Shown in pieces: positions 40,388 to 49,498 of a stretch of 64,000 bases of DNA (the first letter of the stretch is position 1; every line of letters begins with the position of its first letter). A program made the translations under genes and the position numbers. The stretch spans positions 1,860,001 through 1,924,000 of the forward strand of contig NZ_LT629771.1 of assembly GCF_900105175.1 (NCBI RefSeq), read 5' to 3'. The DNA comes from Jiangella sp. DSM 45060 (GTDB lineage Bacteria; Actinomycetota; Actinomycetes; Jiangellales; Jiangellaceae). Under the pieces are notes generated by a model, which worked only from the letters and a program-made list of their open reading frames with translations, was not told the DNA's origin and did no database searches.

Positions 40388-42919
40388 ATGGCGACCCGAA
40401 CAGCCACGGCACGGTCGCGAAGCTCGTCGGGTACCCCGAAGCGGCGTACCCCGGCTCGCGGCCGGAAGCGTCGCGCACCTGAGCCGCCCCCACCGCCGCC
40501 ACCTCCGGAGCCGAGTCTCGCCGCGCAGTTCTTCGGCGGCATCGGCCGGATGTTCGTCGGCATCTGGATGGGCATCGCGCACGTCGTCGGCGGCGTGGCC
40601 CGCAGTGTGGGACGGACGGCGACGAGCCTCGAGGCCGACCAGCGCCGCGACGGCGTCGGGCTGTTCCTCATCGGGACGGCGTTCATCGTCGCCGCGTCGG
40701 TGTGGTGGACGCTGGACGGCAGGATCTACGAGGCCGTGTACCAGGGCATCGCGGGCGCCATCGGCACGGGCGCGTACGTCGCGCCGGTCCTGCTGGCCAT
40801 GGCGGCCTGGCGCACGCTGCGCCACCCCGACCGCAACGGCCCGGGCGGCCGCCAGGTCATCGGCTGGGTGTGCCTCGCGCTGGGCACGCTCGGCCTCGCG
40901 CACATCGCCGGCGGCATGCCGCGCCCGGTCGACGGGCAGGTGGCGATGGAGCGGGCCGGCGGCGCCATCGGCTACGTCTCCTCGACCATCCTGGCCGACC
41001 TGCTGACGGTGTACGTGGCGGGCCCGCTGCTGGGCCTGCTGACGCTGTTCGGCGTGCTGGTCATCACCGGCATCCCGCTGTACGAGGTGACGGCGCAGTT
41101 GCGCGCCGCCGCACTGGTCGTGGGCGGCTGGCTGGGCTTCCGGCGTCCGGTCGCCGACGGCGAGGAGGTCGACGCCAGGGGCCGCCGGCTCGCGCCCACC
41201 GACGACGAGCCGTACGACTCGCCGGTGCTGCGCGAGAAGCCGAAGCGCCGGCGCAAGCCCGAACCCGAGCCCGACGCCGACGACGACACCGCCGAGCTGG
41301 CCGGTCTCGGCGCCGAGGACGACACCCCGACGGAGCCGGCGGTCGTCGACCGCGAGCTGCGCAAGCGCAAGAAGAAGGGCGCCGACGAGCCGGCCGAGCC
41401 GCCGCCGCACACCCCCATCCCGCAGCGGGTCGAGCAGCTGGCGCTGTCCGGCGACATCACGTACACGCTGCCCAACAGCGACCTCCTGCGTCAGGGCAGC
41501 CCGCACAAGGCCAAGTCGGCCGCGTCCGACCAGGTCGTCGACTCCCTGATGGGGGTCTTCGACCAGTTCAACATCGACGCCGTCGTCACCGGCTACACCC
41601 GCGGCCCGACGGTGACGCGGTACGAGGTCGAGCTGGGCACGGCGGTGAAGGTCGAGCGCGTCACGGCGCTGTCGAAGAACATCTCGTACGCCGTGGCCAG
41701 CGCCGACGTGCGCATCCTGTCGCCGATCCCGGGCAAGTCGGCCATCGGCATCGAGATCCCCAACACCGACAAGGAGATCGTCAGCCTCGGCGACGTCATG
41801 CGCTCGCCGGTGGCCCGCAAGGACCACCACCCGATGGTGGCCGGTCTGGGCAAGGACGTCGAGGGCGGCTTCGTCGTCACGAACCTGGCGAAGATGCCGC
41901 ACCTGCTGGTGGCCGGCGCCACGGGCTCCGGCAAGTCCAGCTTCATCAACTCGATGATCACGTCGATCCTCATGCGGGCGACGCCCGACGAGGTGCGGCT
42001 GATCATGGTCGACCCCAAGCGGGTGGAGCTGTCGGCGTACGAGGGCATCCCGCACCTGATCACGCCGATCATCACGAACCCGAAGAAGGCGGCCGAGGCG
42101 CTGCAGTGGGTCGTGCGCGAGATGGACATGCGCTACGACGACCTCGCCAACTTCGGCTTCCGGCACGTCGACGACTTCAACAAGGCGGTCCGCGCGGGCA
42201 AGGTGAAGGCGCCCGAGGGCAGCGAGCGGGTGCTGACGCCGTACCCGTACCTGCTGGTCATCGTCGACGAGCTGGCCGACCTCATGATGGTCGCCCCGCG
42301 AGACGTCGAGGACTCCGTCGTCCGCATCACGCAGCTGGCCCGGGCGGCCGGCATCCACCTGGTGCTGGCGACGCAGCGGCCTTCGGTCGACGTCGTCACG
42401 GGTCTCATCAAGGCGAACGTGCCGTCGCGGCTGGCGTTCGCGACGTCGTCGCTGGCCGACTCCCGCGTCATCCTCGACCAGCCGGGTGCCGAGAAGCTGG
42501 TCGGCCAGGGTGACGGCCTGTTCCTGCCGATGGGCGCGAGCAAGCCGATCCGCGTCCAGGGCGCCTGGGTCACCGAGACCGAGATCGCGTCCGTCGTCGG
42601 CCACTGCAAGGAGCAGCTGGAGCCGAGCTACCGCGAGGACGTCACCGCGCCCCAGGCGGCCAAGCGCGAGGTCGACGAGGACATCGGCGACGACCTCGAC
42701 CTGCTCTGCCAGGCCGCCGAGCTGGTGGTCAACACGCAGTTCGGCTCGACGTCGATGCTGCAGCGCAAGCTGCGGGTCGGGTTCGCGAAGGCCGGCCGGC
42801 TGATGGACCTGATGGAGAGCCGCGGCATCGTCGGCCCGTCCGAGGGGTCGAAGGCGCGCGACGTGCTGATCAAGCCCGACGACCTCGACGAGGTGCTGGA
42901 CGCCCTGCGCGGTGACTGA
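40388..42919 (+). CDS. ftsK: DNA translocase FtsK/SpoIIIE
   Basis: This 843-residue septal DNA pump moves chromosome ends out of the division plane. The basic N-terminus is followed by about four membrane helices (residues 90-240), a charged Pro/Glu/Lys linker and the motor. Walker A GATGSGKS is near residue 511, Walker B LLVIVDELADLM near 620, and the gamma winged-helix domain at the C-terminus begins LCQAAELVVNTQFGSTSMLQRKL. I chose ATG 40388; a GTG nine bases upstream would overlap the -10-like sequence. The stop overlaps the next gene by eight bases. Confidence 0.96.
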   Translation: MATRTATARSRSSSGTPKRRTPARGRKRRAPEPPPPPPPPEPSLAAQFFGGIGRMFVGIWMGIAHVVGGVARSVGRTATSLEADQRRDGVGLFLIGTAFIVAASVWWTLDGRIYEAVYQGIAGAIGTGAYVAPVLLAMAAWRTLRHPDRNGPGGRQVIGWVCLALGTLGLAHIAGGMPRPVDGQVAMERAGGAIGYVSSTILADLLTVYVAGPLLGLLTLFGVLVITGIPLYEVTAQLRAAALVVGGWLGFRRPVADGEEVDARGRRLAPTDDEPYDSPVLREKPKRRRKPEPEPDADDDTAELAGLGAEDDTPTEPAVVDRELRKRKKKGADEPAEPPPHTPIPQRVEQLALSGDITYTLPNSDLLRQGSPHKAKSAASDQVVDSLMGVFDQFNIDAVVTGYTRGPTVTRYEVELGTAVKVERVTALSKNISYAVASADVRILSPIPGKSAIGIEIPNTDKEIVSLGDVMRSPVARKDHHPMVAGLGKDVEGGFVVTNLAKMPHLLVAGATGSGKSSFINSMITSILMRATPDEVRLIMVDPKRVELSAYEGIPHLITPIITNPKKAAEALQWVVREMDMRYDDLANFGFRHVDDFNKAVRAGKVKAPEGSERVLTPYPYLLVIVDELADLMMVAPRDVEDSVVRITQLARAAGIHLVLATQRPSVDVVTGLIKANVPSRLAFATSSLADSRVILDQPGAEKLVGQGDGLFLPMGASKPIRVQGAWVTETEIASVVGHCKEQLEPSYREDVTAPQAAKREVDEDIGDDLDLLCQAAELVVNTQFGSTSMLQRKLRVGFAKAGRLMDLMESRGIVGPSEGSKARDVLIKPDDLDEVLDALRGD

Positions 42920-43550
42920 GCCCGGGTACGTCCTGACCGAGGACCGGCCGGGCGGCGACGTCCGCGCGGCCGTCCTGCTGCTGCACGGCGGCCGGTCGGA
43001 GAGCCGCGAGCCGGTCCGGGCGCGGCAGCCGTCGGTGCTGCGGCTGCGGCCGTTCGCGCGGGCACTGCGCCGGGCCGGCGGGCCCCGGGGACTGACGGTG
43101 TGGCGGCTGCGGTACACGGTCCGCGGCTGGAACGGGGCCGACGAGTCGCCGCTGGACGACGTCCGGGCGGCGCTCGCCGCGGTGCGTGCGCGCGACCCGG
43201 ACGTGCCGGTGGCGCTGGTCGGCTACTCGATGGGCGGACGCGCCGCCATCCGCGTGGCGGGGCAGCCCGGCATCGTCGCGGTGGCCGCGCTGGCGCCGTG
43301 GCTGACCCCGTCCGAGCCGCCGTCGCTGCTGGCCGGCAAGCACGTCCTGCTCATGCACGGCAGCGCCGACACCATGACCGACCCGCGGGCGACGGCGGCG
43401 CTGGCGGCCGGGCTGGACGGCGTGGCCGCGTCCTGCCGGTACCTCCCGGTGCCCGGCGACCGGCACGCGATGCTGCGCCACCCGTCGGTCTGGCACCGGG
43501 AGGTGACGCGGTTCGTGCTGGCCCGGACCGGCCTGGCTCAGGTGCGCTGA
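42912..43550 (+). CDS. Alpha/beta hydrolase
   Basis: This 212-residue hydrolase has LLLHGGRSESRE (oxyanion region), the nucleophile elbow GYSMGGRA at about 104-111 and a late HGSADTMTDP acid loop plus GDRHAML with the catalytic histidine. It has no signal peptide. The substrate is unknown. Its GTG start overlaps the ftsK stop, so it is co-translated with ftsK. Its 3' end overlaps the convergent hexosaminidase gene by 13 bases. Confidence 0.87.
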   Translation: MTEPGYVLTEDRPGGDVRAAVLLLHGGRSESREPVRARQPSVLRLRPFARALRRAGGPRGLTVWRLRYTVRGWNGADESPLDDVRAALAAVRARDPDVPVALVGYSMGGRAAIRVAGQPGIVAVAALAPWLTPSEPPSLLAGKHVLLMHGSADTMTDPRATAALAAGLDGVAASCRYLPVPGDRHAMLRHPSVWHREVTRFVLARTGLAQVR

Positions 43551-45112
43551 GTGCGCTGACGGCGTCCGGTGCCGCCGCGCTGCCAAGGGCGCGGGCCGTC
43601 CAACGGCCGGTAGTTCACCCCCGCCGCGTCGAGCCGCTCCAGGTGCGCGGGCAGCCGGTTCAGCAGATCGGCGGCGTCGCGGCGCTCCGGCGCGGTCCAG
43701 GCGACCTCGGCGAGCGCGCTGAGCCGCGGGAACGCAGCGTACTCCACGGCGGATGGCGTCGGCAGGTACTCCGTCCACAGCTGGCCCTGGACGCCGAGCA
43801 GCCGGCCCGGCCCGTCGCCGCCGGCCGGCTCCCACGCGGCGACGTCCTCGACGGTCGTCAGCCCGCCGATCGCCAGCGGCTCGTCCACGCCGTCGGACTG
43901 GTGGTGGTCGAAGTAGGTGGTGTCCTCGGGGCACATGACGACGTCGTGCCCGGCGGCCATGGCCTTGACGCCGTGGTCGCTGCCGCGCCACGCCATGACG
44001 ACGGTGTCGGCCGGCATGCCGCCGTCGTCGACGACCTCGTCCCAGCCGACGACCCGCCGGCCCCGCGTCGTCACGTGGTCGTGCAGTCGGCGCAGGAACC
44101 AGCTCTGCAGCTCGTCGACGGAGGCCAGGCCCAGCTCGGCGGCGCGGGCGGCGGCCGCGGCGCTTGCCCGCCACTCCGTCCGCGGGACCTCGTCGCCGCC
44201 GAGGTGCACCCACGGTCCGGGGAACACGTCCAGCACGGTGTCGAGGACGTCGCGCGCGAACGCCAGGGCCTCGTCCGTCGGCGCCAGCACGTTCTCCGAG
44301 ATGCCCCACGTGTGCCGCACCTCGACCGGCTGCCCGGTGTTGCCCAGCTCCGGGTACGCGGCCAGCACCGCCTGCACGTGGCCGGGCAGGTCGATCTCCG
44401 GGACGACGGTGACGGCGCGCGCGTCGGCGTAGGCGACGATCTCGCGCAGGTCGTCGAGCGTGAAGAAGCCGCCGTGCGGGGTGCCGTCGTAGGTGCCCGT
44501 CCTGCGGCCGATGGCGGTCTCGGTGCGCCACGAGCCGGCCTCGGTGAGCCGCGGGTGCGCCGGGACCTCGACCCGCCAGCCCTGGTCGTCGGTGAGGTGC
44601 AGGTGCACGACGTTGAGGCGGTGCAGCGCCGCGAGGTCGATCAGCTTCAGCACGAACCCGACCGGCTGGAAGTGCCGCGCGACGTCGAGGTGCACGCCGC
44701 GCCACTCGAACCGGGGCGCGTCCTCGATCTCGCCGCACCCGACCTCGACGGGTCCGGCGGCGACGGGGGCGCGGCGCAGCGCCGCGGCCGGCAGCAGCTG
44801 GCGGAACGTCTGGACGGCGCGCGCCAGGGCCGCGGCGGTGCCGCCGTCGATCGTGACCCGCTCGGGCGTCACCGTCAGCCGGTAGCCCTCCGGGCTGTCG
44901 CGCACGGTGTCGCCGAGGCGCAGGACGATCGTCGCGACGGGGTCGGCGGCCGGGACGACCGGCGCGCGGACCCCGGCGCCGGTCAGGACGTCGTGCAGCA
45001 GCCAGGCGGCCCGGCGGGCGTCGCCGTCCGCGCCGATGGCGGTGTCGTCGTCGACGGTGAAGGCGCCGGGGCGTGCTTCGTGGACCAGGGGCAGCGGGAT
45101 CAGGCTCGGCAT
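43538..45112 (-). CDS. Beta-N-acetylhexosaminidase (GH20)
   Basis: This 524-residue glycoside hydrolase family 20 enzyme removes terminal N-acetylhexosamine from chitin or cell-wall oligosaccharides. An N-terminal GH20b-like domain is followed by the TIM barrel: [15 protein letters not shown] near 139, [13 protein letters not shown] near 175 and [11 protein letters not shown] near 300, whose Asp-Glu pair is the substrate-assisted catalytic site. No signal peptide is seen, so it may act in the cytoplasm on imported oligosaccharides. An alternative upstream ATG at 45142 would add ten residues and overlap rimO. Confidence 0.92.
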   Translation of the reverse strand: MPSLIPLPLVHEARPGAFTVDDDTAIGADGDARRAAWLLHDVLTGAGVRAPVVPAADPVATIVLRLGDTVRDSPEGYRLTVTPERVTIDGGTAAALARAVQTFRQLLPAAALRRAPVAAGPVEVGCGEIEDAPRFEWRGVHLDVARHFQPVGFVLKLIDLAALHRLNVVHLHLTDDQGWRVEVPAHPRLTEAGSWRTETAIGRRTGTYDGTPHGGFFTLDDLREIVAYADARAVTVVPEIDLPGHVQAVLAAYPELGNTGQPVEVRHTWGISENVLAPTDEALAFARDVLDTVLDVFPGPWVHLGGDEVPRTEWRASAAAAARAAELGLASVDELQSWFLRRLHDHVTTRGRRVVGWDEVVDDGGMPADTVVMAWRGSDHGVKAMAAGHDVVMCPEDTTYFDHHQSDGVDEPLAIGGLTTVEDVAAWEPAGGDGPGRLLGVQGQLWTEYLPTPSAVEYAAFPRLSALAEVAWTAPERRDAADLLNRLPAHLERLDAAGVNYRPLDGPRPWQRGGTGRRQRTQRT

Positions 45113-45120
45113 GGTCGACA

Positions 45121-45130
45121 ACGGTAGAGT
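45121..45130. promoter_or_regulatory. Overlapping divergent -10 elements for hexosaminidase and rimO
   Basis: TAGAGT (45125-45130, plus strand) lies ten bases before the rimO ATG. TACCGT (45126-45121, minus strand) lies eight bases before the hexosaminidase ATG. The two hexamers overlap, so simultaneous firing would be hindered. No clear -35 sites are seen. Confidence 0.35.
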
Positions 45131-45140
45131 GGCCGGCGAC

Positions 45141-46544
45141 ATGAGCAAACATTCCGTCGCGATCGTCACGCTCGGCTGCAGCCGCAACGAGGTCGACTCC
45201 GAGGAGCTGGCCGGCCGTCTCGACGCCGACGGCTTCGAGCTCGTCGCCGACCCCGCGTCCGCCGAGACCGTCCTCGTCAACACCTGCGGTTTCGTCGAGC
45301 AGGCCAAGAAGGACTCCGTCGACTCCCTGCTGGCCGCCGCCGACCTCAAGTCGTCCGGGGCCACGAAGGCCGTCGTCGCCGTCGGCTGCATGGCCGAGCG
45401 GTACGGCGTCGAGCTGGCGTCCGAGTTGCCCGAGGCCGACGCCGTCTTGGGCTTCGACGACTACGCGGCCATCGGCGAGCGGCTGCGAGGGATCCTCGGC
45501 GGCACGGCGCACGTCGCGCACGTGCCGCGCGACCGCCGCAAGCTGCTGCCCGTCACGCCGGTCGAGCGGCAGGCCGCCGCCTACGCCGCGCCCGACCTCC
45601 CGGCCGGCATGTCGCCGGCGTCCGGGCCGCGGGCGGTGCGGCGGCGGCTCGACGGCGGGCCCATGGCGCCGCTGAAGCTGGCCAGCGGGTGCGACCGCGC
45701 CTGCACGTTCTGCGCCATCCCGATGTTCCGCGGCTCGTTCCTGTCCCGCCGCCCGTCCGACGTGCTGGCCGACGCGCGCTGGCTGGCCGAGCAGGGCGTG
45801 CGCGAGCTGTTCCTGGTCAGCGAGAACTCGACGTCGTACGGCAAGGACCTCGGCGACCTCCGGCTGCTCGAGACGCTGCTGCCGTCGCTGGCCGAGGTGG
45901 ACGGCATCGAGCGGGTGCGGGTGTCGTACCTGCAGCCGGCCGAGATGCGCCCCACGCTGGTCGACGCCATGCTGTCCACGCCCGGCGTCGTGCCGTACTT
46001 CGACCTGTCCTTCCAGCACGCCAGCACGCCGCTGCTGCGCCGGATGAAGCGGTTCGGCGGGACCGACTCGTTCCTGTCGCTGATCTCGTCGATCCGCGAC
46101 CGGGTGCCGGGCGCGGGCGTCCGGTCCAACGTCATCGTCGGGTTCCCCGGCGAGACCGAGGACGACGTCGCCGAGCTGGAGTCGTTCCTCACCCAGGCCC
46201 GCCTCGACGTCGTCGGCGTGTTCGGCTACTCCGACGAGGACGGCACCGAGGCCGCGTCGTTCGACGGCAAGCTCGACGCCGACGAGATCTCCGAACGGGT
46301 CGAGCGCGTCGGCGACCTCGTCGAGGAACTGGTCGCCCAGCGCGCCGAGGACCGCGTCGGCGAGACGGTGTCGGTGCTGGTCGAGTCGGTGCTGCCGGAC
46401 GGCCGGGTCGAGGGCCGGGCCGCGCACCAGGGTCCCGAGGTCGACGGCACCACCGTGGTGTCCGGCGTCAGCGCGGCCGTCGGCGACATCGTCACGGCCA
46501 TCGTTACCGGCAGTGACGGCGCCGACCTGCTCGCCGTCCCCTAA
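45141..46544 (+). CDS. rimO: Ribosomal protein S12 methylthiotransferase
   Basis: This 467-residue radical SAM enzyme adds a methylthio group to an aspartate of ribosomal protein S12. The N-terminal MTTase domain has cluster cysteines C13, C49 and C83. The radical SAM motif CDRACTFC is near 184-191. The C-terminal TRAM domain ([22 protein letters not shown]) binds the substrate. About 70 residues between the two domains (around 118-175) are richer in Ala/Pro, as in other actinobacterial RimO. Confidence 0.95.
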   Translation: MSKHSVAIVTLGCSRNEVDSEELAGRLDADGFELVADPASAETVLVNTCGFVEQAKKDSVDSLLAAADLKSSGATKAVVAVGCMAERYGVELASELPEADAVLGFDDYAAIGERLRGILGGTAHVAHVPRDRRKLLPVTPVERQAAAYAAPDLPAGMSPASGPRAVRRRLDGGPMAPLKLASGCDRACTFCAIPMFRGSFLSRRPSDVLADARWLAEQGVRELFLVSENSTSYGKDLGDLRLLETLLPSLAEVDGIERVRVSYLQPAEMRPTLVDAMLSTPGVVPYFDLSFQHASTPLLRRMKRFGGTDSFLSLISSIRDRVPGAGVRSNVIVGFPGETEDDVAELESFLTQARLDVVGVFGYSDEDGTEAASFDGKLDADEISERVERVGDLVEELVAQRAEDRVGETVSVLVESVLPDGRVEGRAAHQGPEVDGTTVVSGVSAAVGDIVTAIVTGSDGADLLAVP

Positions 46545-46547
46545 CCT
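46542..46547 (+). promoter_or_regulatory. -10 element of a probable leaderless pgsA promoter
   Basis: TAACCT overlaps the rimO stop codon and ends six bases before the pgsA GTG. This is the same spacing as at dapA, so pgsA can probably be transcribed independently of rimO. Confidence 0.4.
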
Positions 46548-46553
46548 TGCCCC

Positions 46554-47129
46554 GTGGCCGAACCGTCGACCTCTCCGCCCAGCCCGTGGAACATCGCCAA
46601 CGCGCTGACGATTCTGCGGGTCGTGCTGGTGCCCTTGTTCGGCTGGCTGCTGCTGCGGCACGGAGGCGACGACGACGCGTCGCGGGTGGCCGCGTTCGTC
46701 GCGTTCGGCGTCGCTATGACGACCGACCGGCTCGACGGCGACCTCGCCCGGCGCCGCGGCCTGGTCACCGACTTCGGCAAGATCGCCGACCCGATCGCCG
46801 ACAAGGCGCTCACCGGCATGGCGTTCGTCGGGCTGTCGCTGCTCGGTGAGCTGCCCTGGTGGGTGACGGTGATCGTGCTGGTGCGCGAGTGGGGCATCAC
46901 CGTGCTGCGGTTCGCCGTCATCCGGTACGGCGTCATGGCGGCCAACCGCGGCGGCAAGCTGAAGACCGTCCTGCAGACGCTGGCGCTCGGCCTGTACATC
47001 CTGCCGCTGCCCGGCTGGTTCGACCCGATCGAGGGGACGGTCATGGCGGCCGCCGTCATCGTCACCGTCGTCACCGGCGTCGACTACGTGTTGTCGGCGA
47101 TCCGGCTGCGGCGGAGCGCGACCCCGTGA
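46554..47129 (+). CDS. pgsA: CDP-diacylglycerol--glycerol-3-phosphate 3-phosphatidyltransferase
   Basis: This 191-residue membrane enzyme makes phosphatidylglycerol phosphate, the precursor of phosphatidylglycerol and cardiolipin. The CDP-alcohol phosphotransferase motif is complete at about 60-85: DRLDGDLARR, then G, D and D in FGKIADPIADK. About five membrane helices are present (NIANALTILRVVLVPLFGWLLL first). The start is GTG. The stop overlaps the cinA start. Confidence 0.94.
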   Translation: MAEPSTSPPSPWNIANALTILRVVLVPLFGWLLLRHGGDDDASRVAAFVAFGVAMTTDRLDGDLARRRGLVTDFGKIADPIADKALTGMAFVGLSLLGELPWWVTVIVLVREWGITVLRFAVIRYGVMAANRGGKLKTVLQTLALGLYILPLPGWFDPIEGTVMAAAVIVTVVTGVDYVLSAIRLRRSATP

Positions 47130-47599
47130 GCGTCTCCGCCGCCTCGGTGGTGGCCCGGCTGGTCGACCGCGGGCTGACGGTCGCCGCGGCGGAGTCGCTG
47201 ACCGGCGGGCTGGTGTGCGCCGCGCTGACGTCGGTGCCGGGGTCGTCCGCGGTGGTCCGGGGTGGGGTGGTCGTGTACGCGACCGCGTTGAAGGAGTCGC
47301 TGGCCGGGGTTCCCGCCGCGGTGCTCGCCGCGTCCGGCCCGGTGGCCGCGGACACCGCGGCGGCGATGGCCGCCGGCGTCCGGGAGCGGCTGGGCGCGTC
47401 CGTCGGCGTGGCGACGACGGGGGTGGCCGGGCCGGACCCGCAGGACGGTCACCCGCCGGGCACGGTGCACGTCGCGGCGGTCTCCGACGCCGGCGTGCGG
47501 GTGCGCTCGTTCACGGGCTCGTCGGCGCTGCGCGGCGATCGGGCCGAGGTCCGGGCGGCGACCGTGCACGCCGTTCTGGAGCTGTTGTCCGAGGTGTGA
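47126..47599 (+). CDS. CinA C-terminal domain protein (nicotinamide-nucleotide amidohydrolase)
   Basis: This 157-residue stand-alone CinA/PncC domain hydrolyses nicotinamide mononucleotide to nicotinate mononucleotide in NAD salvage. Visible motifs are TVAAAESLTGGLV (catalytic serine region), VPGSSAVVRGGVVVYA and GVATTGVAGPDPQDGHPPGTV. It lacks the N-terminal MoCF-like domain of full CinA, as is usual in actinobacteria. It is translationally coupled to pgsA (GTGA), and a clgR-like gene follows, a conserved order. Confidence 0.93.
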   Translation: MSVSAASVVARLVDRGLTVAAAESLTGGLVCAALTSVPGSSAVVRGGVVVYATALKESLAGVPAAVLAASGPVAADTAAAMAAGVRERLGASVGVATTGVAGPDPQDGHPPGTVHVAAVSDAGVRVRSFTGSSALRGDRAEVRAATVHAVLELLSEV

Positions 47600-47641
47600 G
47601 ATGCCGTCGCGGCGGCCGGGAATCCTGGGGTGTGGTGGGGC

Positions 47642-47728
47642 GTTTCAGACCGTGAGATGAATTCTTCTGTGCACCCCGTCGTTCCCGGCGAGGCTGAAAA
47701 CGCAAACGTCCGAAACAGAAGGTACGGT
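47642..47728 (+). promoter_or_regulatory. Upstream region of the ClgR-like gene with imperfect palindrome
   Basis: GTTTCAGAC (47642-47650) and GTCCGAAAC (47708-47716) are inverted repeats matching at eight of nine positions. Between them, GGCTGAAAACGCAAAC (47692-47707) only loosely resembles published ClgR boxes. TACGGT (47723-47728) is a possible -10. Autoregulation is common in this family, but these sites are suggestive only. Confidence 0.3.
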
Positions 47729-47770
47729 GGACTCAAGCACAGTCGAGACGAATCGCGAGAGGGGTAGCCG

Positions 47771-48082
47771 ATGGTTCTCATCAGACGGCTCGTCGGCGAT
47801 GTCTTGAGGCGTCGCCGGATCGAGCAGGGCCGCACCCTTCGCGAGATCTCGGCCGCGGCGCGCGTGAGTCTCGGGTACCTGTCCGAGGTCGAGCGCGGCC
47901 GCAAGGAAGCGTCGTCCGAGCTGCTCGCGGCCATCTGCGAGGCGCTGGACCTCCCGATGTCCGAGGTGCTCCGCGAGGTCAGCGACGAGATGATGCGCGT
48001 CGAGGCGGCGGCGGTGGGTGCGCTCACCGAGCTGCGTCCCCGCGAGTCCGCCCGGCCACGCGACGTCGTCAGGGTCGGCTGA
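47771..48082 (+). CDS. ClgR-like HTH transcriptional regulator
   Basis: This 103-residue regulator begins [20 protein letters not shown] and has the Cro/C1 helix-turn-helix [31 protein letters not shown] at about 20-55, which is almost diagnostic for ClgR. ClgR activates clp protease and related stress genes in actinobacteria. The context (after pgsA and cinA, upstream of recA) is the usual one. GAGAGGGG lies upstream at good spacing. The family's C-terminal Ala-rich degradation tail is replaced by [10 protein letters not shown]. Confidence 0.9.
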   Translation: MVLIRRLVGDVLRRRRIEQGRTLREISAAARVSLGYLSEVERGRKEASSELLAAICEALDLPMSEVLREVSDEMMRVEAAAVGALTELRPRESARPRDVVRVG

Positions 48083-48138
48083 CGCTGCTGCCGGAGTCGT
48101 CGCCGCGGTCGAAGCCTGCCCCGGAGTTCCGTGACGCC

Positions 48139-48609
48139 ATGGCCCGCCTGGCGGGTGGTGTGGCGTTGCTCACGGTGCTCGATCCGGTCGGGCGCGACTG
48201 CGGCCTCACCGTCACCGCCGTGTCCTCGGTGTCGTTGGAGCCGCCGCTGGTGCTGGCGTGCGTCAAGAAGGACGGCTTCATCCACGACGCCCTCTTCGTC
48301 GCCGACGGCTGGTCGCTGTCGTTCCTGGCCGCCGACCAGCTGCCGCTGTCCGACTACGCCGCCCGCGAGCGCTACCCCGGGGCCCGCGACGACTTCTCGC
48401 CCTGGCCGACGCGCCGTGCGGCCCGCGGCGAACTGATCTTCACCGGCGCCGTCGCCGCCGTCGAGTGCGTCCCGTACTCCCTGGTCGACGCCGGTGACCA
48501 CACCATCGCGCTGGGCCGCGTCACCGCCGTCGCCCGCGACGCCGACGGCGCCGTGCCGCTGGTTCACGTCGACCGGCGCTACTACGAGCCCGGCCCCGAG
48601 GTCGCCTGA
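48139..48609 (+). CDS. Flavin reductase-like domain protein
   Basis: This is a protein of 156 residues from ATG 48139 with the FMN-binding split-barrel fold: GVALLTVLDPVGRDCGLTVTAVSSVSLEPPLVLACV, then SLSFLAADQ and a C-terminal LVHVDRRYYEP. Such proteins reduce or bind flavin for partner monooxygenases; no partner is adjacent. The frame upstream of the ATG reads PAPEFRDA, which resembles the normal N-terminus of the family, but no ATG, GTG or TTG precedes it. A CTG start near 48079-48090 or slight 5' decay is possible. Confidence 0.85.
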   Translation: MARLAGGVALLTVLDPVGRDCGLTVTAVSSVSLEPPLVLACVKKDGFIHDALFVADGWSLSFLAADQLPLSDYAARERYPGARDDFSPWPTRRAARGELIFTGAVAAVECVPYSLVDAGDHTIALGRVTAVARDADGAVPLVHVDRRYYEPGPEVA

Positions 48610-48620
48610 CGCGTCCGCGT

Positions 48621-49067
48621 TCAGCGGATGACGGGCGAGGCGGTCGGGCCGGAGCGCACCATGAACTTGTCGATCGACTCGATCGGCGCGAACCCCAGCG
48701 GCGCATACACCCCGTGCGCGTCGAGGGTGGCCAGCATCCAGCGCTCGACGGCGGCGTGTTCGGGGTGCTCCAGGACGGCGTTGACCAGGACTCTGGCCAG
48801 CCCCTTCCCGCGGTGCTCGGGCAGCACGAACACGTCCGCCAGCCACGCGAACGTCGCCCCGTCGCCGACGACGCGGGCGAACCCCGCCTGCGCGCCGTCC
48901 GGTGCGTAGAGGCCGACGCCGTCGGAGTGGCGCAGCGCCCGCTCTACCGTCTCGCGCGAACGGTGCTTACTCCAGTACGTCGTCAGCAGGAACCCGACGA
49001 TGACGTCGATCTCGAGCCGCTCCGGGTCGTCGTCGACCTCGTAGCCGGCGTGCGTCGCGAGGATCAT
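48621..49067 (-). CDS. GNAT family N-acetyltransferase
   Basis: This is a 148-residue acetyl-CoA dependent acetyltransferase. The acetyl-CoA loop is VLPEHRGKGLARVLV at about 81-95, preceded by a central beta-strand (ATFAWLADVF) and followed by MLATLDAHGVYAPLGF, the typical final helix and strand. The substrate is unknown. TAGCCT at 49079-49074 lies six bases before the ATG, so the mRNA is probably leaderless. Confidence 0.9.
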   Translation of the reverse strand: MILATHAGYEVDDDPERLEIDVIVGFLLTTYWSKHRSRETVERALRHSDGVGLYAPDGAQAGFARVVGDGATFAWLADVFVLPEHRGKGLARVLVNAVLEHPEHAAVERWMLATLDAHGVYAPLGFAPIESIDKFMVRSGPTASPVIR

Positions 49068-49177
49068 TCGGTCAGGCTACGACGCCCGGGTGCCCTCTTC
49101 GCACCGCGGCGCACTGGTCTGAGCCGTCTCGGCTGCGCGGACACAGCCCGCGGCCGGCGTGGTGAGAGCATCGGGCC

Positions 49178-49465
49178 GTGACGATCGACTACTTCCAGCG
49201 CGTCCGATGGACTCATGCGAACCCCGAGGATCCCGTGGTGCTCTGGGCGCACGTCGTCGATGGGTGGGAGGCGCGGAAGGTCGACGAGTTCGCCGACGGG
49301 CGTCTCGTTCGGGCGGACGCTGAGCACGAGACGGCCGGCACCAGGCTCGGCACGGCGCCGGTGCCACGGCCCGACGAGATCGCAGCGGATCCGCAGTTCG
49401 TTGTGGAGGTCGTGGATCGGGCAGCATTCGAGAGCGTTTGGCGGCGAGCTCTCGACGGGCCATGA
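49178..49465 (+). CDS. DUF6881-like small protein
   Basis: This 95-residue soluble protein reads DYFQRVRWTHANPEDPVVLWAHVVDG and then EARKVDEFADGRLVRAD, the pattern I associate with DUF6881. It has no catalytic motif. Members of this group often appear beside toxin-immunity genes, but no toxin is adjacent. GAGCAT six bases before the GTG could be a weak -10. It converges on lhr. Confidence 0.65.
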   Translation: MTIDYFQRVRWTHANPEDPVVLWAHVVDGWEARKVDEFADGRLVRADAEHETAGTRLGTAPVPRPDEIAADPQFVVEVVDRAAFESVWRRALDGP

Positions 49466-49498
49466 GGCGTTCCTGCGGTCGTTGTCTCGAGTTCCTCC

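Noticed and set aside
42870-46661. A 1263-codon open frame on the minus strand across the hydrolase, hexosaminidase and rimO
   Set aside because: It crosses three well-supported genes and is composed of shadow-type sequence.
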